Assembly: GCF_023544465.1 (NCBI RefSeq) | Contig: NZ_JALPVL010000013.1 | Span: 62,001-126,000 of the forward strand | Direction: 5' to 3' | From: Paractinoplanes maris | GTDB taxonomy: Bacteria; Actinomycetota; Actinomycetes; Mycobacteriales; Micromonosporaceae | Length of the DNA: 64,000 nt | Shown here: positions 33,056 to 42,308 of the stretch, in pieces | Layout: every line of letters starts with the position of its first letter | How positions within the stretch are numbered: position 1 is the stretch's first letter | Position numbers and translations under genes: made by a program | The notes under the pieces: model-generated | Told to the model about the DNA's origin: nothing | Database searches by the model: none | The model's input: the letters and a program-made list of their open reading frames with translations, nothing else

Positions 33056-33074
33056 TGAGGTTAGGCTACCCTTC
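33056..33074 (-). promoter_or_regulatory. Iron box (IdeR/DtxR type) before the siderophore-binding lipoprotein gene
   Basis: Read on the plus strand it matches 15 of 19 consensus bases, with the run AGGTTAGGCTA. It sits 24 bp upstream of the lipoprotein start and overlaps the last codons of the upstream GH3 gene, so this promoter is internal to the end of that gene. Confidence 0.85.
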
Positions 33075-35444
33075 CACGATCAAGGTGGCTGTCCGGCGGG
33101 GGTCGTCGAGGGCGTGGGCGGCGATCACGCGGTAGTCACCCGGGCGGCGCTGCCAGCCTCCGTCGGCCCACGTCTCGAAGGTCCGGGGCGGCAACGGAAC
33201 CCGGACGGTCACCGTCTCGCCCGGCCGGGCCTCGACGTTCTCGAACCCGGCCAGCCAGCGCTCCGGCCGGTCGGAGTCGACCGGGGACGGTCCGACGTAG
33301 ACCTGGACGACCTCACGGCCGGCCCGGGCGCCGGTGTTGGTCAGCGTCACCACGGCCTCGGACCCGGTGACCACCAGATCGTCGTACTGCCAGGTCGTGT
33401 ACCCGTGGCCGTGGCCGAACGCGTACAGCGGCGCGACGCCGGAGCGCAGCCAGCCGCGGTAGCCGACGAAGACGCCCTCGTCGTAGGAGACCGTGCCGTC
33501 GCGCGGCTCGATCGCCAGCACCGGGCAGTCCTGCTCGAGCCGCGGCCAGGTGGTGGGCAGCCGTCCGCCCGGCTCGGTCACACCGAGCAGCACGTCGGCC
33601 AGCGCGGCCCCCGCTTCCTGCCCCGGGAACCAGGTGAGCAGGACCGCCGCGACCTCGTCGGCCCACGGCAGGAGCACCGGCGAGCCGGCGTTGACCACCA
33701 CGACCGTACGGGGGTTGGCCGCGGCCACCCGCGACACGAGCTCGTCCTGCCGGCCGGGCAGCGCGAGCGAGACCCGGTCGAAGCCCTCGGACTCGACCTG
33801 CTCGGTGGTGCCGACCACGACCACGGCGACGTCCGAGCCCGCGGCCAGGCGGACCGCCTCCTCGATCATGCCCTCGGCGTCGGGGCCGGGTGGGCGGTGG
33901 CCGAGCGTGGCCGAGACCGTGTGGGCCATGCCGCGGGCGATGGTCTGCCGGAGGACGACCGGCACCGCCACGCCGGCCTCGAGGCGCTTGGTGACCCGCT
34001 GCTCGCGCGGGGACAGCAGCAGGTCGGCCCGGGTCGCGCCCGGCGGGTGCAGCGTGCCCTCGTACAGCAGCTCGTCGCCGATCCGCAGCTCGAACGTGCC
34101 GAATCCGGAGACGGCGAAGGTGTGCTCGCCCCCGGCCTCGGGCGTGAAGGTGGTCTCCAGGCGGATCTCGTCGACGTCGGCCGGGTCAAGGGCCCCGGGC
34201 AGCGAGCCGATCCACCGTACGGCCGCGGGGTCGACCACGAAGTCGTAGCCGCCCATCGTCACCGTGGCCGGCGCCCACCCGGGACCGTGGGCGGCGGGCA
34301 GGAACGGGCGCGGGTCGGCGCCGATCGCGTATTCGACGTCCACTCCCGACAGGCTCGCCCGCAGTCCGTCGAGCGGCGAGATCACATGCGGGGGCGAGAC
34401 CTGGGCACTGCCCCCGCCGAGCACCCGGGCATCGGTGGCCAGCGCACCGATCACGGCCACCTTGGTCAGCGCGGCCGGTTCGAGGGGCAGGGCGTAGTTC
34501 TCGTTGCGGGCCAGCACGAACGAGCGGGCGGCCACCTCGTGCGCGATCGCGTCGCCGTCGAGATCGGCCGGCGGCGTCACGGCCGGGCCGCCGTCGAGCA
34601 CGCCGACCCGCTGGGCCAGGAGCAGCACCCGGCGTACCTTGTCGTCGACGACCTCCTCGGGCACCTCGCCGGCCCGGACCGCGGCCACCAGCTTGTCGCC
34701 CCAGGGGTTCTCCAGGGCCGGCATCGCGATGTCGAGCCCGCCCAGCGCGGCTCCCACCGTCGAGCGCGCGGCCCGCCAGTCCGAGACCACCACGCCGTCG
34801 AAGCCCCACTCGCGCTTGAGGATCTCGTCCTGCAGCGGCCCGTTCTGGGCCATCGACTGGCCGTTCACGCTGTTGTAGGCACTCATCACGCCCCAGCCGC
34901 CCTCATCGACGACTCGCTCGAAGGGGGCCAGGTAGATCTCCCGCAGCGCCCGGTCGCCGATCCGGACGTCGACCTCCATGCGGTCGGTCTCGAAGTCGTT
35001 GCCGACCAGGTGCTTCACCGTCGTGCCGACGCCGTGCTGCTGCACGCCCCGCACGAAACCCACCGCGATCTCACCGCTGAGCAGCGGGTCCTCGGAGTAG
35101 CACTCGAAGTGGCGGCCGCCCAGCGGGGTGCGCTGGAGGTTCACCGTCGGGCCGAGCAGCAGGTGCACACCCTTGCGCCGGGACTCCTGGCCGAGTAGCT
35201 GCCCGGCCCGCTCGGCCAGCTCGACGTCCCAGGCCGCGGCCAGCGCGGTCGGGCTGGGCAGCGCAATCGACGGGTCGTCGGGGGCCCAGCCGACCCCGCG
35301 GACGCCGATCGGCCCGTCCGACATCACCAGCGAGCGCAGGCCGATCCGCTCGATCGCCGGCAGCGACCAGAAATCCTGCCCGGCCAGCAGCGAAACCTTC
35401 TCCTCGAGGCTCAATCGCATGAGCAGTTGTTCGACATCCGCCAT
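33066..35444 (-). CDS. Glycoside hydrolase family 3 beta-glucosidase-type enzyme with PA14 insert
   Basis: 792 residues, no signal peptide, so probably cytoplasmic. The GH3 barrel has MSDGPIGVRG, LLLGPTVNLQRTPLGGRHFE, TVKHLVGNDFETDR and GFDGVVVSDWRA, whose Asp is the nucleophile. The second domain contains SDVAVVVVGTTEQVESEGFDR. Between them lies a PA14-like insert (about residues 385-520: EIRLETTFTPEAGGEHTFAV). The C-terminal fibronectin-III-like domain has VTLTNTGARAGREVVQVYV. It should hydrolyse beta-glucosides such as cellobiose. A CebR-like operator overlaps the start codon. The earlier in-frame ATG is rejected because it would lie upstream of that operator and lacks family sequence. Confidence 0.93.
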   Translation of the reverse strand: MADVEQLLMRLSLEEKVSLLAGQDFWSLPAIERIGLRSLVMSDGPIGVRGVGWAPDDPSIALPSPTALAAAWDVELAERAGQLLGQESRRKGVHLLLGPTVNLQRTPLGGRHFECYSEDPLLSGEIAVGFVRGVQQHGVGTTVKHLVGNDFETDRMEVDVRIGDRALREIYLAPFERVVDEGGWGVMSAYNSVNGQSMAQNGPLQDEILKREWGFDGVVVSDWRAARSTVGAALGGLDIAMPALENPWGDKLVAAVRAGEVPEEVVDDKVRRVLLLAQRVGVLDGGPAVTPPADLDGDAIAHEVAARSFVLARNENYALPLEPAALTKVAVIGALATDARVLGGGSAQVSPPHVISPLDGLRASLSGVDVEYAIGADPRPFLPAAHGPGWAPATVTMGGYDFVVDPAAVRWIGSLPGALDPADVDEIRLETTFTPEAGGEHTFAVSGFGTFELRIGDELLYEGTLHPPGATRADLLLSPREQRVTKRLEAGVAVPVVLRQTIARGMAHTVSATLGHRPPGPDAEGMIEEAVRLAAGSDVAVVVVGTTEQVESEGFDRVSLALPGRQDELVSRVAAANPRTVVVVNAGSPVLLPWADEVAAVLLTWFPGQEAGAALADVLLGVTEPGGRLPTTWPRLEQDCPVLAIEPRDGTVSYDEGVFVGYRGWLRSGVAPLYAFGHGHGYTTWQYDDLVVTGSEAVVTLTNTGARAGREVVQVYVGPSPVDSDRPERWLAGFENVEARPGETVTVRVPLPPRTFETWADGGWQRRPGDYRVIAAHALDDPRRTATLIVEG

Positions 35445-35457
35445 GGAAGCGCTCCCA
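35444..35457 (-). promoter_or_regulatory. CebR-like (LacI-family) operator over the GH3 start codon
   Basis: TGGAAGCGCTCCCA, one base from the palindrome TGGGAGCGCTCCCA bound by CebR, the cellobiose/cellulose-utilisation repressor of Streptomyces. It covers the ribosome site and the first base of the ATG, so binding would block transcription directly. No LacI gene is in the window. Confidence 0.8.
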
Positions 35458-35490
35458 TCCTCGGTGCTCGTCGCCTGCCACCTTAGGATC

Positions 35491-36888
35491 ATGGAGATGG
35501 AGAGCCATCCCCCGGCCCGCTACGAACGGGCCGTCCGCAAGGCGCAGGCCGACGGTCGCATCCCCGCCCTCTCGGTCGCGCTGCACCGTGCCGACCGTGA
35601 GCCCTGGGTGCTGACCGTCGGCGATTCCGGCACCACCGGGCACCCGCTCGGGCCGGACACCCGGTTCCGCATCGGCTCGATCACCAAGACCTTCACCGCG
35701 GTGCTGGTGATGCAGTGCCGCGACGACGGGCTGCTCGACCTCGACGACCCGGTCGACCGGCATCTGCCGGTGCCGGCGCACGGCGACGCGACCATCCGGC
35801 GGCTGCTCTCGCACACCGCCGGGTTCCAGCGGGAGCCGTACGGGGACATCTGGGACACCCTGCGAGCGCCGGGCGACGCCGAGGTGCTGGCCCAGCTCGA
35901 CCGGGCCGAGCGGGTGCTGCCCAACGGCCGCCGCTTCCACTACTCCAACCTGGGCTTCGCCGTGCTCGGACAGCTCGTCGCCAAGCTGCGCGGTGGCCGC
36001 TGGTCCGAGGTCGTCGCCGAGCGGGTGCTCGAACCGCTCGGCCTCGGCGCCACCACGCTGCACGCGCCCCCGCAGGCCGCGGTCGGCTACGTGGTCGACG
36101 ACTTCTCCGACGCGGCCCGCCCCGAGCCGCAGACCGACCTCGGCGGGACCGCCCCGGCCGCCCAGCTCTGGAGCACCGCCTCCGACATGGCCACCTGGGG
36201 CGCCTTCCTGGCCGACCCGGCGACGACCGACCCGGACGGCAAGGTGCTGGCGGCCACGACCCTCGACGAGATGCGCTTCCCGGCCACCGTGACCCATGAG
36301 GCGCTGTGGGCCGACGGCTTCGGGCTCGGTCTGATCATCGAGCCGCAGGGCCGGTTCACCACCCACGTCGGGCACGACGGCGCGATGCCCGGGTTCCTCG
36401 CCTCGGCATACGGGCGGCGGGGCGGCGAAGGGTTGCCGGCCGGGCTCGGCTGCGGCGTGCTCGGCTCGTCCGGCACCTCCCGCGGGATCGCCGAGCTGGT
36501 CCACGAGCTGCTCCGGCTGGCCGTCGAGCTCGACCCGGCCGAGATCACCCCGTGGCGCATCGCCCCGCCGGCCCCGCCGCAGTACCGCTCGATCCTCGGA
36601 CCCTGGTACAGCGAGGGCACGCCGTTCGTCTTCTCCTGGCACGACGGGACGCTGCAGGCCCGGTTGGCCGGCGGTGCCGCCGACGTCCCGCCGGCCACCT
36701 TCCAGCCGCTGCCCGAGCAGCCGGACGTGCTGCGCACGGTGAGCGGCCGGGAGACCGGAGAGCTGCTGCGACTGACCCGGGACGAGTCGGGCACGGTCGT
36801 GCGGATGCACTGGGCCACCTACCGCGTGACCCGGGTGCAGGACGGCTTCGACGGCGGGGCCGCGTCCGACGGCGGGTTCGACGCCTGA
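35491..36888 (+). CDS. Serine beta-lactamase-fold hydrolase (class C/penicillin-binding-like)
   Basis: 465 residues, no signal peptide. The fold motifs are IGSITKTFTAVL (catalytic SxxK, Ser in SITK), FHYSNLGFAVLG (YxN) and HVGHDGAMPGF (the HxG/KTG position). A beta-rich C-terminal domain of about 110 residues follows (APPQYRSILGPWYSEGTPF). Such cytosolic members are esterases, peptidases or amidases rather than antibiotic-resistance enzymes. It is divergent from the GH3 gene across 46 bp, so the CebR-like site may affect both. ATG at 35491 or the in-frame ATG two codons later may be used. Confidence 0.88.
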   Translation: MEMESHPPARYERAVRKAQADGRIPALSVALHRADREPWVLTVGDSGTTGHPLGPDTRFRIGSITKTFTAVLVMQCRDDGLLDLDDPVDRHLPVPAHGDATIRRLLSHTAGFQREPYGDIWDTLRAPGDAEVLAQLDRAERVLPNGRRFHYSNLGFAVLGQLVAKLRGGRWSEVVAERVLEPLGLGATTLHAPPQAAVGYVVDDFSDAARPEPQTDLGGTAPAAQLWSTASDMATWGAFLADPATTDPDGKVLAATTLDEMRFPATVTHEALWADGFGLGLIIEPQGRFTTHVGHDGAMPGFLASAYGRRGGEGLPAGLGCGVLGSSGTSRGIAELVHELLRLAVELDPAEITPWRIAPPAPPQYRSILGPWYSEGTPFVFSWHDGTLQARLAGGAADVPPATFQPLPEQPDVLRTVSGRETGELLRLTRDESGTVVRMHWATYRVTRVQDGFDGGAASDGGFDA

Positions 36889-37014
36889 CGCCGCCATAAT
36901 GGCATCGGCGCTCGCGCCGCCGAGCGGATACGATGGCACAGTCCTCAAGGACGCCGCCCCGCGCGGGCGACGATGAGAAAGAGAGCAGGTGGCGGAGGCC
37001 CTCGTGGCCGCCCT

Positions 37015-38088
<1,074 letters not shown>

Positions 38089-38110
38089 ATCCGAGGGAAA
38101 AAGCACCACT

Positions 38111-38578
38111 ATGTCCATCGAGATCGCCAATGAGTCGGGAGTCGAGGTCGACACCGACGCGATCCTCGCGGTGGCCCGGCACGCCCTCGACGAGATGGGG
38201 GTCAACCCGCTCGCCGAGCTGTCGATCCTGCTCGTCGACATCGACTACATGGCCGAGCTCAACCATCGCTGGATGGGCGGTGACGGCCCGACCGACGTGC
38301 TCGCGTTCCCGATGGACGAGGGCAGCGTCGACCACGGTCCCGGCGAGGCCGGCCAGGGCGAGCCGGGGCTGCTCGGCGACATCGTGCTCGCCCCCGAGGT
38401 GGCCGCCAAACAGGCCGCCGCGGCCGGGCACTCGGCGGCCGACGAGTTGCACCTGCTGACCGTGCACGGCACCCTGCACCTGCTCGGCTACGACCACGCC
38501 GAGCCGGAGGAGGAGCGCGAGATGTTCGCCCTGCAGAACAGGCTGCTCCAGAGCTGGCGGGCCGGACGGGCCGGCTGA
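38111..38578 (+). CDS. ybeY: Endoribonuclease YbeY (rRNA maturation factor)
   Basis: 155 residues. The metal motif is HGTLHLLGYDHAEPEE (H-x3-H-x5-H), with LLVDIDYMAELNHRWMGGDGPTDVLAF before it, both diagnostic. YbeY takes part in 16S rRNA 3'-end maturation and ribosome quality control. It lies 22 bp after phoH and 4 bp before the CBS-domain gene, in one operon with era. Confidence 0.96.
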   Translation: MSIEIANESGVEVDTDAILAVARHALDEMGVNPLAELSILLVDIDYMAELNHRWMGGDGPTDVLAFPMDEGSVDHGPGEAGQGEPGLLGDIVLAPEVAAKQAAAAGHSAADELHLLTVHGTLHLLGYDHAEPEEEREMFALQNRLLQSWRAGRAG

Positions 38579-38582
38579 GGTC

Positions 38583-39959
38583 GTGGACCCCACTCACCTG
38601 CTCGCGGCCGGCTCCGCCTCGGCGGGCCTGCCCGACGTGCAATTGATCGTTCTCGCGGTCGCGCTGGTGTTCCTGGCCGGTCTGGCCTCGATGGCCGACG
38701 CGGCGCTGGGCAGCGTCTCGGCGGCGCGCGCGGCCGAGATGGCCCGCGAGGGCGAGCGTGGTGCCTCGGCGCTGGCCGCGGTGGCCTCCGACGTGGTGCG
38801 CCACCTCAACCTGCTGCTCCTGCTGCGGCTGCTCTGCGAGCTCACCGCGACCACGCTGATCGCGCTGGTCGCGGTCGACAGCTGGGGCATCGGCTGGACG
38901 GCGGCGCTGGTCACGGCGGGCACGATGACGGTGGTCAGCTTCGTCGTGGTCGGGGTCGCCCCGCGTACGGTCGGGCGTCAGCACGCCTATGCGGTGGGCA
39001 AGGCCGCGGCGCCGCTGGTGCGCTGGCTCGGCAAGGTGCTCAACCCGCTGGCCTCGCTGCTGATCCTGATCGGCAACGCGGTGACCCCCGGCAAGGGCTT
39101 CCCCGAGGGGCCGTTCGGCAGCCAGGTCGAGCTGCGCGAGCTGGTCGACCTGGCCGAGCAGCGCGGTGTCGTCGAGCACGGCGAGCGCGAGATGATCCAC
39201 TCGGTCTTCGCGCTGGGTGACACGATCGCCCGCGAGGTGATGGTGCCGCGCACCGAGATGGTGTGGATAGAGTCTTCGAAGACGTTGCAGCAGGCGCTCT
39301 ACCTGTTCTTGCGCTCGGGCTTCTCGCGCATCCCGGTGATCGGTGAGAGCGTCGACGACGTGCTCGGCGTGGTCTATCTCAAAGACGTGATCCGCCGCAC
39401 CCAGAACGGTGACCCGGCGTCGACGGCGCAGGCGGTGGCCGACCTGATGCGGCCGGCCACGTTCGTGCCCGAGTCCAAGCCGGTCGACGACCTGCTCTCC
39501 GAGATGCAGGCGGCCCGCACCCACATGGTGATCGTCGTGGACGAGTACGGTGGCACGGCCGGCCTGGTCACGATCGAGGACATCCTCGAGGAGATCGTCG
39601 GCGAGATCACCGATGAGTACGACGTCGAGCGCCCCCCGGTGGAGCACCTCGACGACGGGGCGGTGCGGGTGACCGCCCGGCTGCCGATCGAGGATCTGGG
39701 CGAGCTGTTCGGGGTCGAGCTGCCCGCCGACGAGGTCGAGACGGTCGGCGGCCTGCTGGCCCAGACGCTCGGCCGGGTCCCGATCCCGGGAGCTACGGTC
39801 GACGTCGGCGGCCTGCACCTGGTCGCCGAGGGCACGACCGGCCGGCGTAACCGCATCGACTCGGTGCTGGTGCGCCGGGTGGAGCCGCCCGAGCCCGACA
39901 CCGAGACCCCGACCGACACCCAGACCGAGAACGAGGAGAAACAGACCGCCGATGCCTGA
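38583..39959 (+). CDS. CNNM/CorC-type transporter-associated protein (DUF21 + CBS pair + CorC_HlyC)
   Basis: 458 residues from a GTG. DUF21 membrane domain with about four helices (VLAVALVFLAGLASMADAAL, TALVTAGTMTVVSFVVVGVA). Two CBS domains follow, with VMVPRTEMVWIESSKTLQQAL, GFSRIPVIGESVDDVLGVVYL and MVIVVDEYGGTAGLVTIEDI. The CorC_HlyC domain begins ERPPVEHLDDGAVRVTARL. The family exports Mg2+/Co2+ or regulates their flux; many members are mislabelled haemolysins. The last 8 bp overlap the next gene. Confidence 0.93.
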   Translation: MDPTHLLAAGSASAGLPDVQLIVLAVALVFLAGLASMADAALGSVSAARAAEMAREGERGASALAAVASDVVRHLNLLLLLRLLCELTATTLIALVAVDSWGIGWTAALVTAGTMTVVSFVVVGVAPRTVGRQHAYAVGKAAAPLVRWLGKVLNPLASLLILIGNAVTPGKGFPEGPFGSQVELRELVDLAEQRGVVEHGEREMIHSVFALGDTIAREVMVPRTEMVWIESSKTLQQALYLFLRSGFSRIPVIGESVDDVLGVVYLKDVIRRTQNGDPASTAQAVADLMRPATFVPESKPVDDLLSEMQAARTHMVIVVDEYGGTAGLVTIEDILEEIVGEITDEYDVERPPVEHLDDGAVRVTARLPIEDLGELFGVELPADEVETVGGLLAQTLGRVPIPGATVDVGGLHLVAEGTTGRRNRIDSVLVRRVEPPEPDTETPTDTQTENEEKQTADA

Positions 39960-40302
39960 CACGGACACCGCCTTGAGCGCCGAGGACACCAAGCTGGTCA
40001 CCCTGGCGCGCAGCGCTCGCGCCCGGGTGGGTGCGGCCGAGGGCGCGGCGGTACGCGACCAGGACGGCCGCACCTATGCGGCGGCCACGGTGTCGCTGCC
40101 CAGCCTGTCGGTGACGGCGCTGCAGCTGGCGGTGGCTTCGGCGGTGGCGTCGGGGGCCAAGCTGATCGAGGCGGCCGCGGTGGTCACAGAGACGGCGTCG
40201 CTGGAGACGGCGGGGCAGGCGGCGGTGCGCGATCTGGCGGCCGATGCGCCCATCCACGTGGCCGACCCCACGGGCAGCCTCTGCGGCACGGTCACGGCAT
40301 GA
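39952..40302 (+). CDS. Cytidine-deaminase-like protein lacking the zinc site
   Basis: 116 residues. Length, fold pattern (LSAEDTKLVTLARSARARVGAAEGAAVRD ... GRTYAAATVSLPSLSVTALQLAVASAVASGA) and position before era match the cytidine deaminase-like gene kept at this place in actinobacteria. The catalytic HAE/CAE and PCxxC zinc motifs are absent; only one Cys (SLCGTV) remains. It is therefore unlikely to deaminate cytidine and may be a structural or regulatory remnant. It overlaps the CBS gene by 8 bp and era by 4 bp (ATGA). Confidence 0.8.
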   Translation: MPDTDTALSAEDTKLVTLARSARARVGAAEGAAVRDQDGRTYAAATVSLPSLSVTALQLAVASAVASGAKLIEAAAVVTETASLETAGQAAVRDLAADAPIHVADPTGSLCGTVTA

Positions 40303-42200
40303 CCGACGACCGGCGCACCCCGCGCAAGCCTCGTACGCGCGGCGCGACCTCCACCGCCGCCACACCGTCCACCGACCCCGCGCGCGCAGCTGACAGCGAC
40401 CGCGCCGCGTCCTCTCCCGCACGATCCGCCGACGACCAGCCCGCGCCCACGTCGACCTCGTCGGGCGGCAACCAGGCGGCTTCACGCTCCTCGTCGTCGT
40501 CGCGCGGTGGCGATCAGGGTGCTGCGCGCTCGTCGGCTTCGCGCGGTGGCGAGCAGGGTGGCTCGCGCTCGTCGGCTTCGCGTGGCGGCGACCGGGGTGC
40601 TGCGCGCTCGTCGTCTTCGGGTGGCGGCGACCGGGGTTCCTCGCGCTCCTTGCCTGCTCGCGGCGGGCGCACGATGGGTTCCGGAAACTCTGGCGGCGGC
40701 GGCGGCGGCCGGTCCACGTCCTCGACCGGCTGGTCCGCGTCCTCGGCGGGGCGATCGTCGGCGGGGCCGTCCATGGATGCCGGTAGTTCGTCCGGGAGCA
40801 GCCGACGGCTGACGGCGGGGGAGCGCAACGAGATCCGGCGTCAGGAGCGGCGGGCGGCCCGGCGGGCCGAGAGCTCCGCCGGCGGACGCCGGGACACTCC
40901 GAGAGCCGGCGGCGAGCCCAACCGCAAGCCCGGTGCCTCGCAGACGCGGGGGCGCGACGAGTCACGCGGTACTACGCAACAAAGTGGTTCCGGCGTTTCC
41001 GGCGTAGCCCGTACATCTCAAAAGCGTGACGTCTCCGCCCAGAGTGACCAGCGGCCCGCGCGCGGCTCGGCTCAGGGCGACCAGCGGTCCAACCGCTTCT
41101 CCCCGCAGAGTGACCAGCGGCCCGCGCGCGGCTCGGCTCAGGGTGATCCTCGGCCCAAGCGGGTTTCGGCGCGGGGGGAGGAGCTGCCCAAGCGGGCCTC
41201 GGCTCAGCGGCCCAGGCGTGATGCCGCGCAGCGGCCCAAGCGTGAGCCCGTCGTCGAGAGCGCCCCGCGGCCGAGAAGGGTGCATCGGCACACCGCGGCC
41301 GGTGGCAAGGCGGTGCGGGATGACGTCTATCGGGCCGGGTTCGCGTGTTTTGTCGGACGGCCGAATGCCGGTAAGAGCACGCTGACCAACGCGATCATCG
41401 GGCAGAAGATCGCCATCACGTCGAGCAAGCCGCAGACCACCCGCCACGTCATCCGGGGCGTCGTGCACCGTGACGACGCGCAGCTCGTGCTGGTCGACAC
41501 GCCGGGGCTGCACCGCCCGCGGACGCTGCTGGGCGAGCGGCTCAACGACCTCGTGCGGGAGGTGTGGAGCGAGACCGACGTGATCGGTGTCTGCTTCCCG
41601 GCCGACGAGCCGGTGGGGCGGGGCGATCGGTTCATCTCGTCCGAGCTGGCCGAGCTCAAGGCGACGGTGATCGCGGTGGTGACGAAGGTCGACCTGGTCG
41701 ACCCGGCCACCCTGGCCAAGCATCTGCTCGCGGTGAGTGAGCTCCACGACTTCGCCGAGATCGTGCCGGTGAGTGCAGTGTCCGGGCATCAGGTGCAGAC
41801 GCTGGTCGATGTGCTGATCAATCATCTGCCGGAGTCGCCGCAGCTCTACCCGGACGACGTGCTGACCGACGAGCCGGAGCAGGTGCTGATCGCCGAGCTG
41901 ATCCGCGAGTCGGCTCTGGAGGGGGTGCGGGACGAGCTGCCGCACTCGATCGCGGTGCTCGTCGAGGAAATGATGGTCGAGGGTAACCTCACCAAGATTT
42001 ACGCTGATCTTTATGTGGAGCGGGACAGCCAGAAGTCGATCGTGATCGGTTCGCGGGGCACGAGGCTCAAAGAGGTCGGCAGCAAGGCCCGTGCCGAGAT
42101 CGAGCAGTTGATCGGCTCCCGGGTGTATCTCGATCTTCATGTGCGGGTGGCCAAAGAATGGCAGCGCGACCCACGTCAGCTGCGCAAACTCGGATTCTGA
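40299..42200 (+). CDS. era: GTPase Era with very long disordered N-terminal extension
   Basis: 633 residues, against about 300 for usual Era. Residues 1 to about 340 are low complexity: Ser/Arg/Gly repeats (RGGDQGAARSSASRGGEQGG) and later Gln/Arg/Ser-rich repeats (QSDQRPARGSAQGDQ), very basic overall. The GTPase follows: GRPNAGKSTLTNAI (G1, about residue 352), TTRHVIRGV, VDTPGLH (G3), TKVDLVD (G4), VSAVSG (G5). The KH domain has IVIGSRGTRLKEVGSKARAEIE. Era binds 16S rRNA during 30S assembly. The ATGA overlap with the CDA-like gene fixes the early start and leaves no inner start with a good ribosome site. Confidence 0.93.
   Translation: MTDDRRTPRKPRTRGATSTAATPSTDPARAADSDRAASSPARSADDQPAPTSTSSGGNQAASRSSSSSRGGDQGAARSSASRGGEQGGSRSSASRGGDRGAARSSSSGGGDRGSSRSLPARGGRTMGSGNSGGGGGGRSTSSTGWSASSAGRSSAGPSMDAGSSSGSSRRLTAGERNEIRRQERRAARRAESSAGGRRDTPRAGGEPNRKPGASQTRGRDESRGTTQQSGSGVSGVARTSQKRDVSAQSDQRPARGSAQGDQRSNRFSPQSDQRPARGSAQGDPRPKRVSARGEELPKRASAQRPRRDAAQRPKREPVVESAPRPRRVHRHTAAGGKAVRDDVYRAGFACFVGRPNAGKSTLTNAIIGQKIAITSSKPQTTRHVIRGVVHRDDAQLVLVDTPGLHRPRTLLGERLNDLVREVWSETDVIGVCFPADEPVGRGDRFISSELAELKATVIAVVTKVDLVDPATLAKHLLAVSELHDFAEIVPVSAVSGHQVQTLVDVLINHLPESPQLYPDDVLTDEPEQVLIAELIRESALEGVRDELPHSIAVLVEEMMVEGNLTKIYADLYVERDSQKSIVIGSRGTRLKEVGSKARAEIEQLIGSRVYLDLHVRVAKEWQRDPRQLRKLGF
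41040..41143. repeat. 38-bp direct repeat in the era extension
   Basis: Identical 38-bp copies at 41040-41077 and 41106-41143, 66 bp apart, each beginning CAGAGTGACCAGCGGCCCGC. They encode the duplicated QSDQRPARGSAQGD stretch. The 66-bp period keeps the frame, so length variation here would be tolerated. Confidence 0.93.
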
Positions 42201-42308
42201 TCATTCTTTTCCGCGATCGAGCAATATCCAGACGTCCAGATTTATCAATTATGGGATAGTTCACGCCGGTTTGCGGCAATGGTGCGGGCTTGGGTAACAA
42301 CAAACCCT

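Noticed and set aside
32394..35198. 934-codon plus-strand frame opposite the binding protein and GH3 genes
   Set aside because: Spans two real genes on the other strand; composition is that of a shadow frame.
36889..37014. tRNA or small RNA gene before phoH
   Set aside because: No cloverleaf or strong hairpin seen by eye; more likely the operon leader.
40299..41300. Treating the era extension as a separate upstream gene
   Set aside because: No stop separates it from the GTPase and no internal start with a ribosome site was found.
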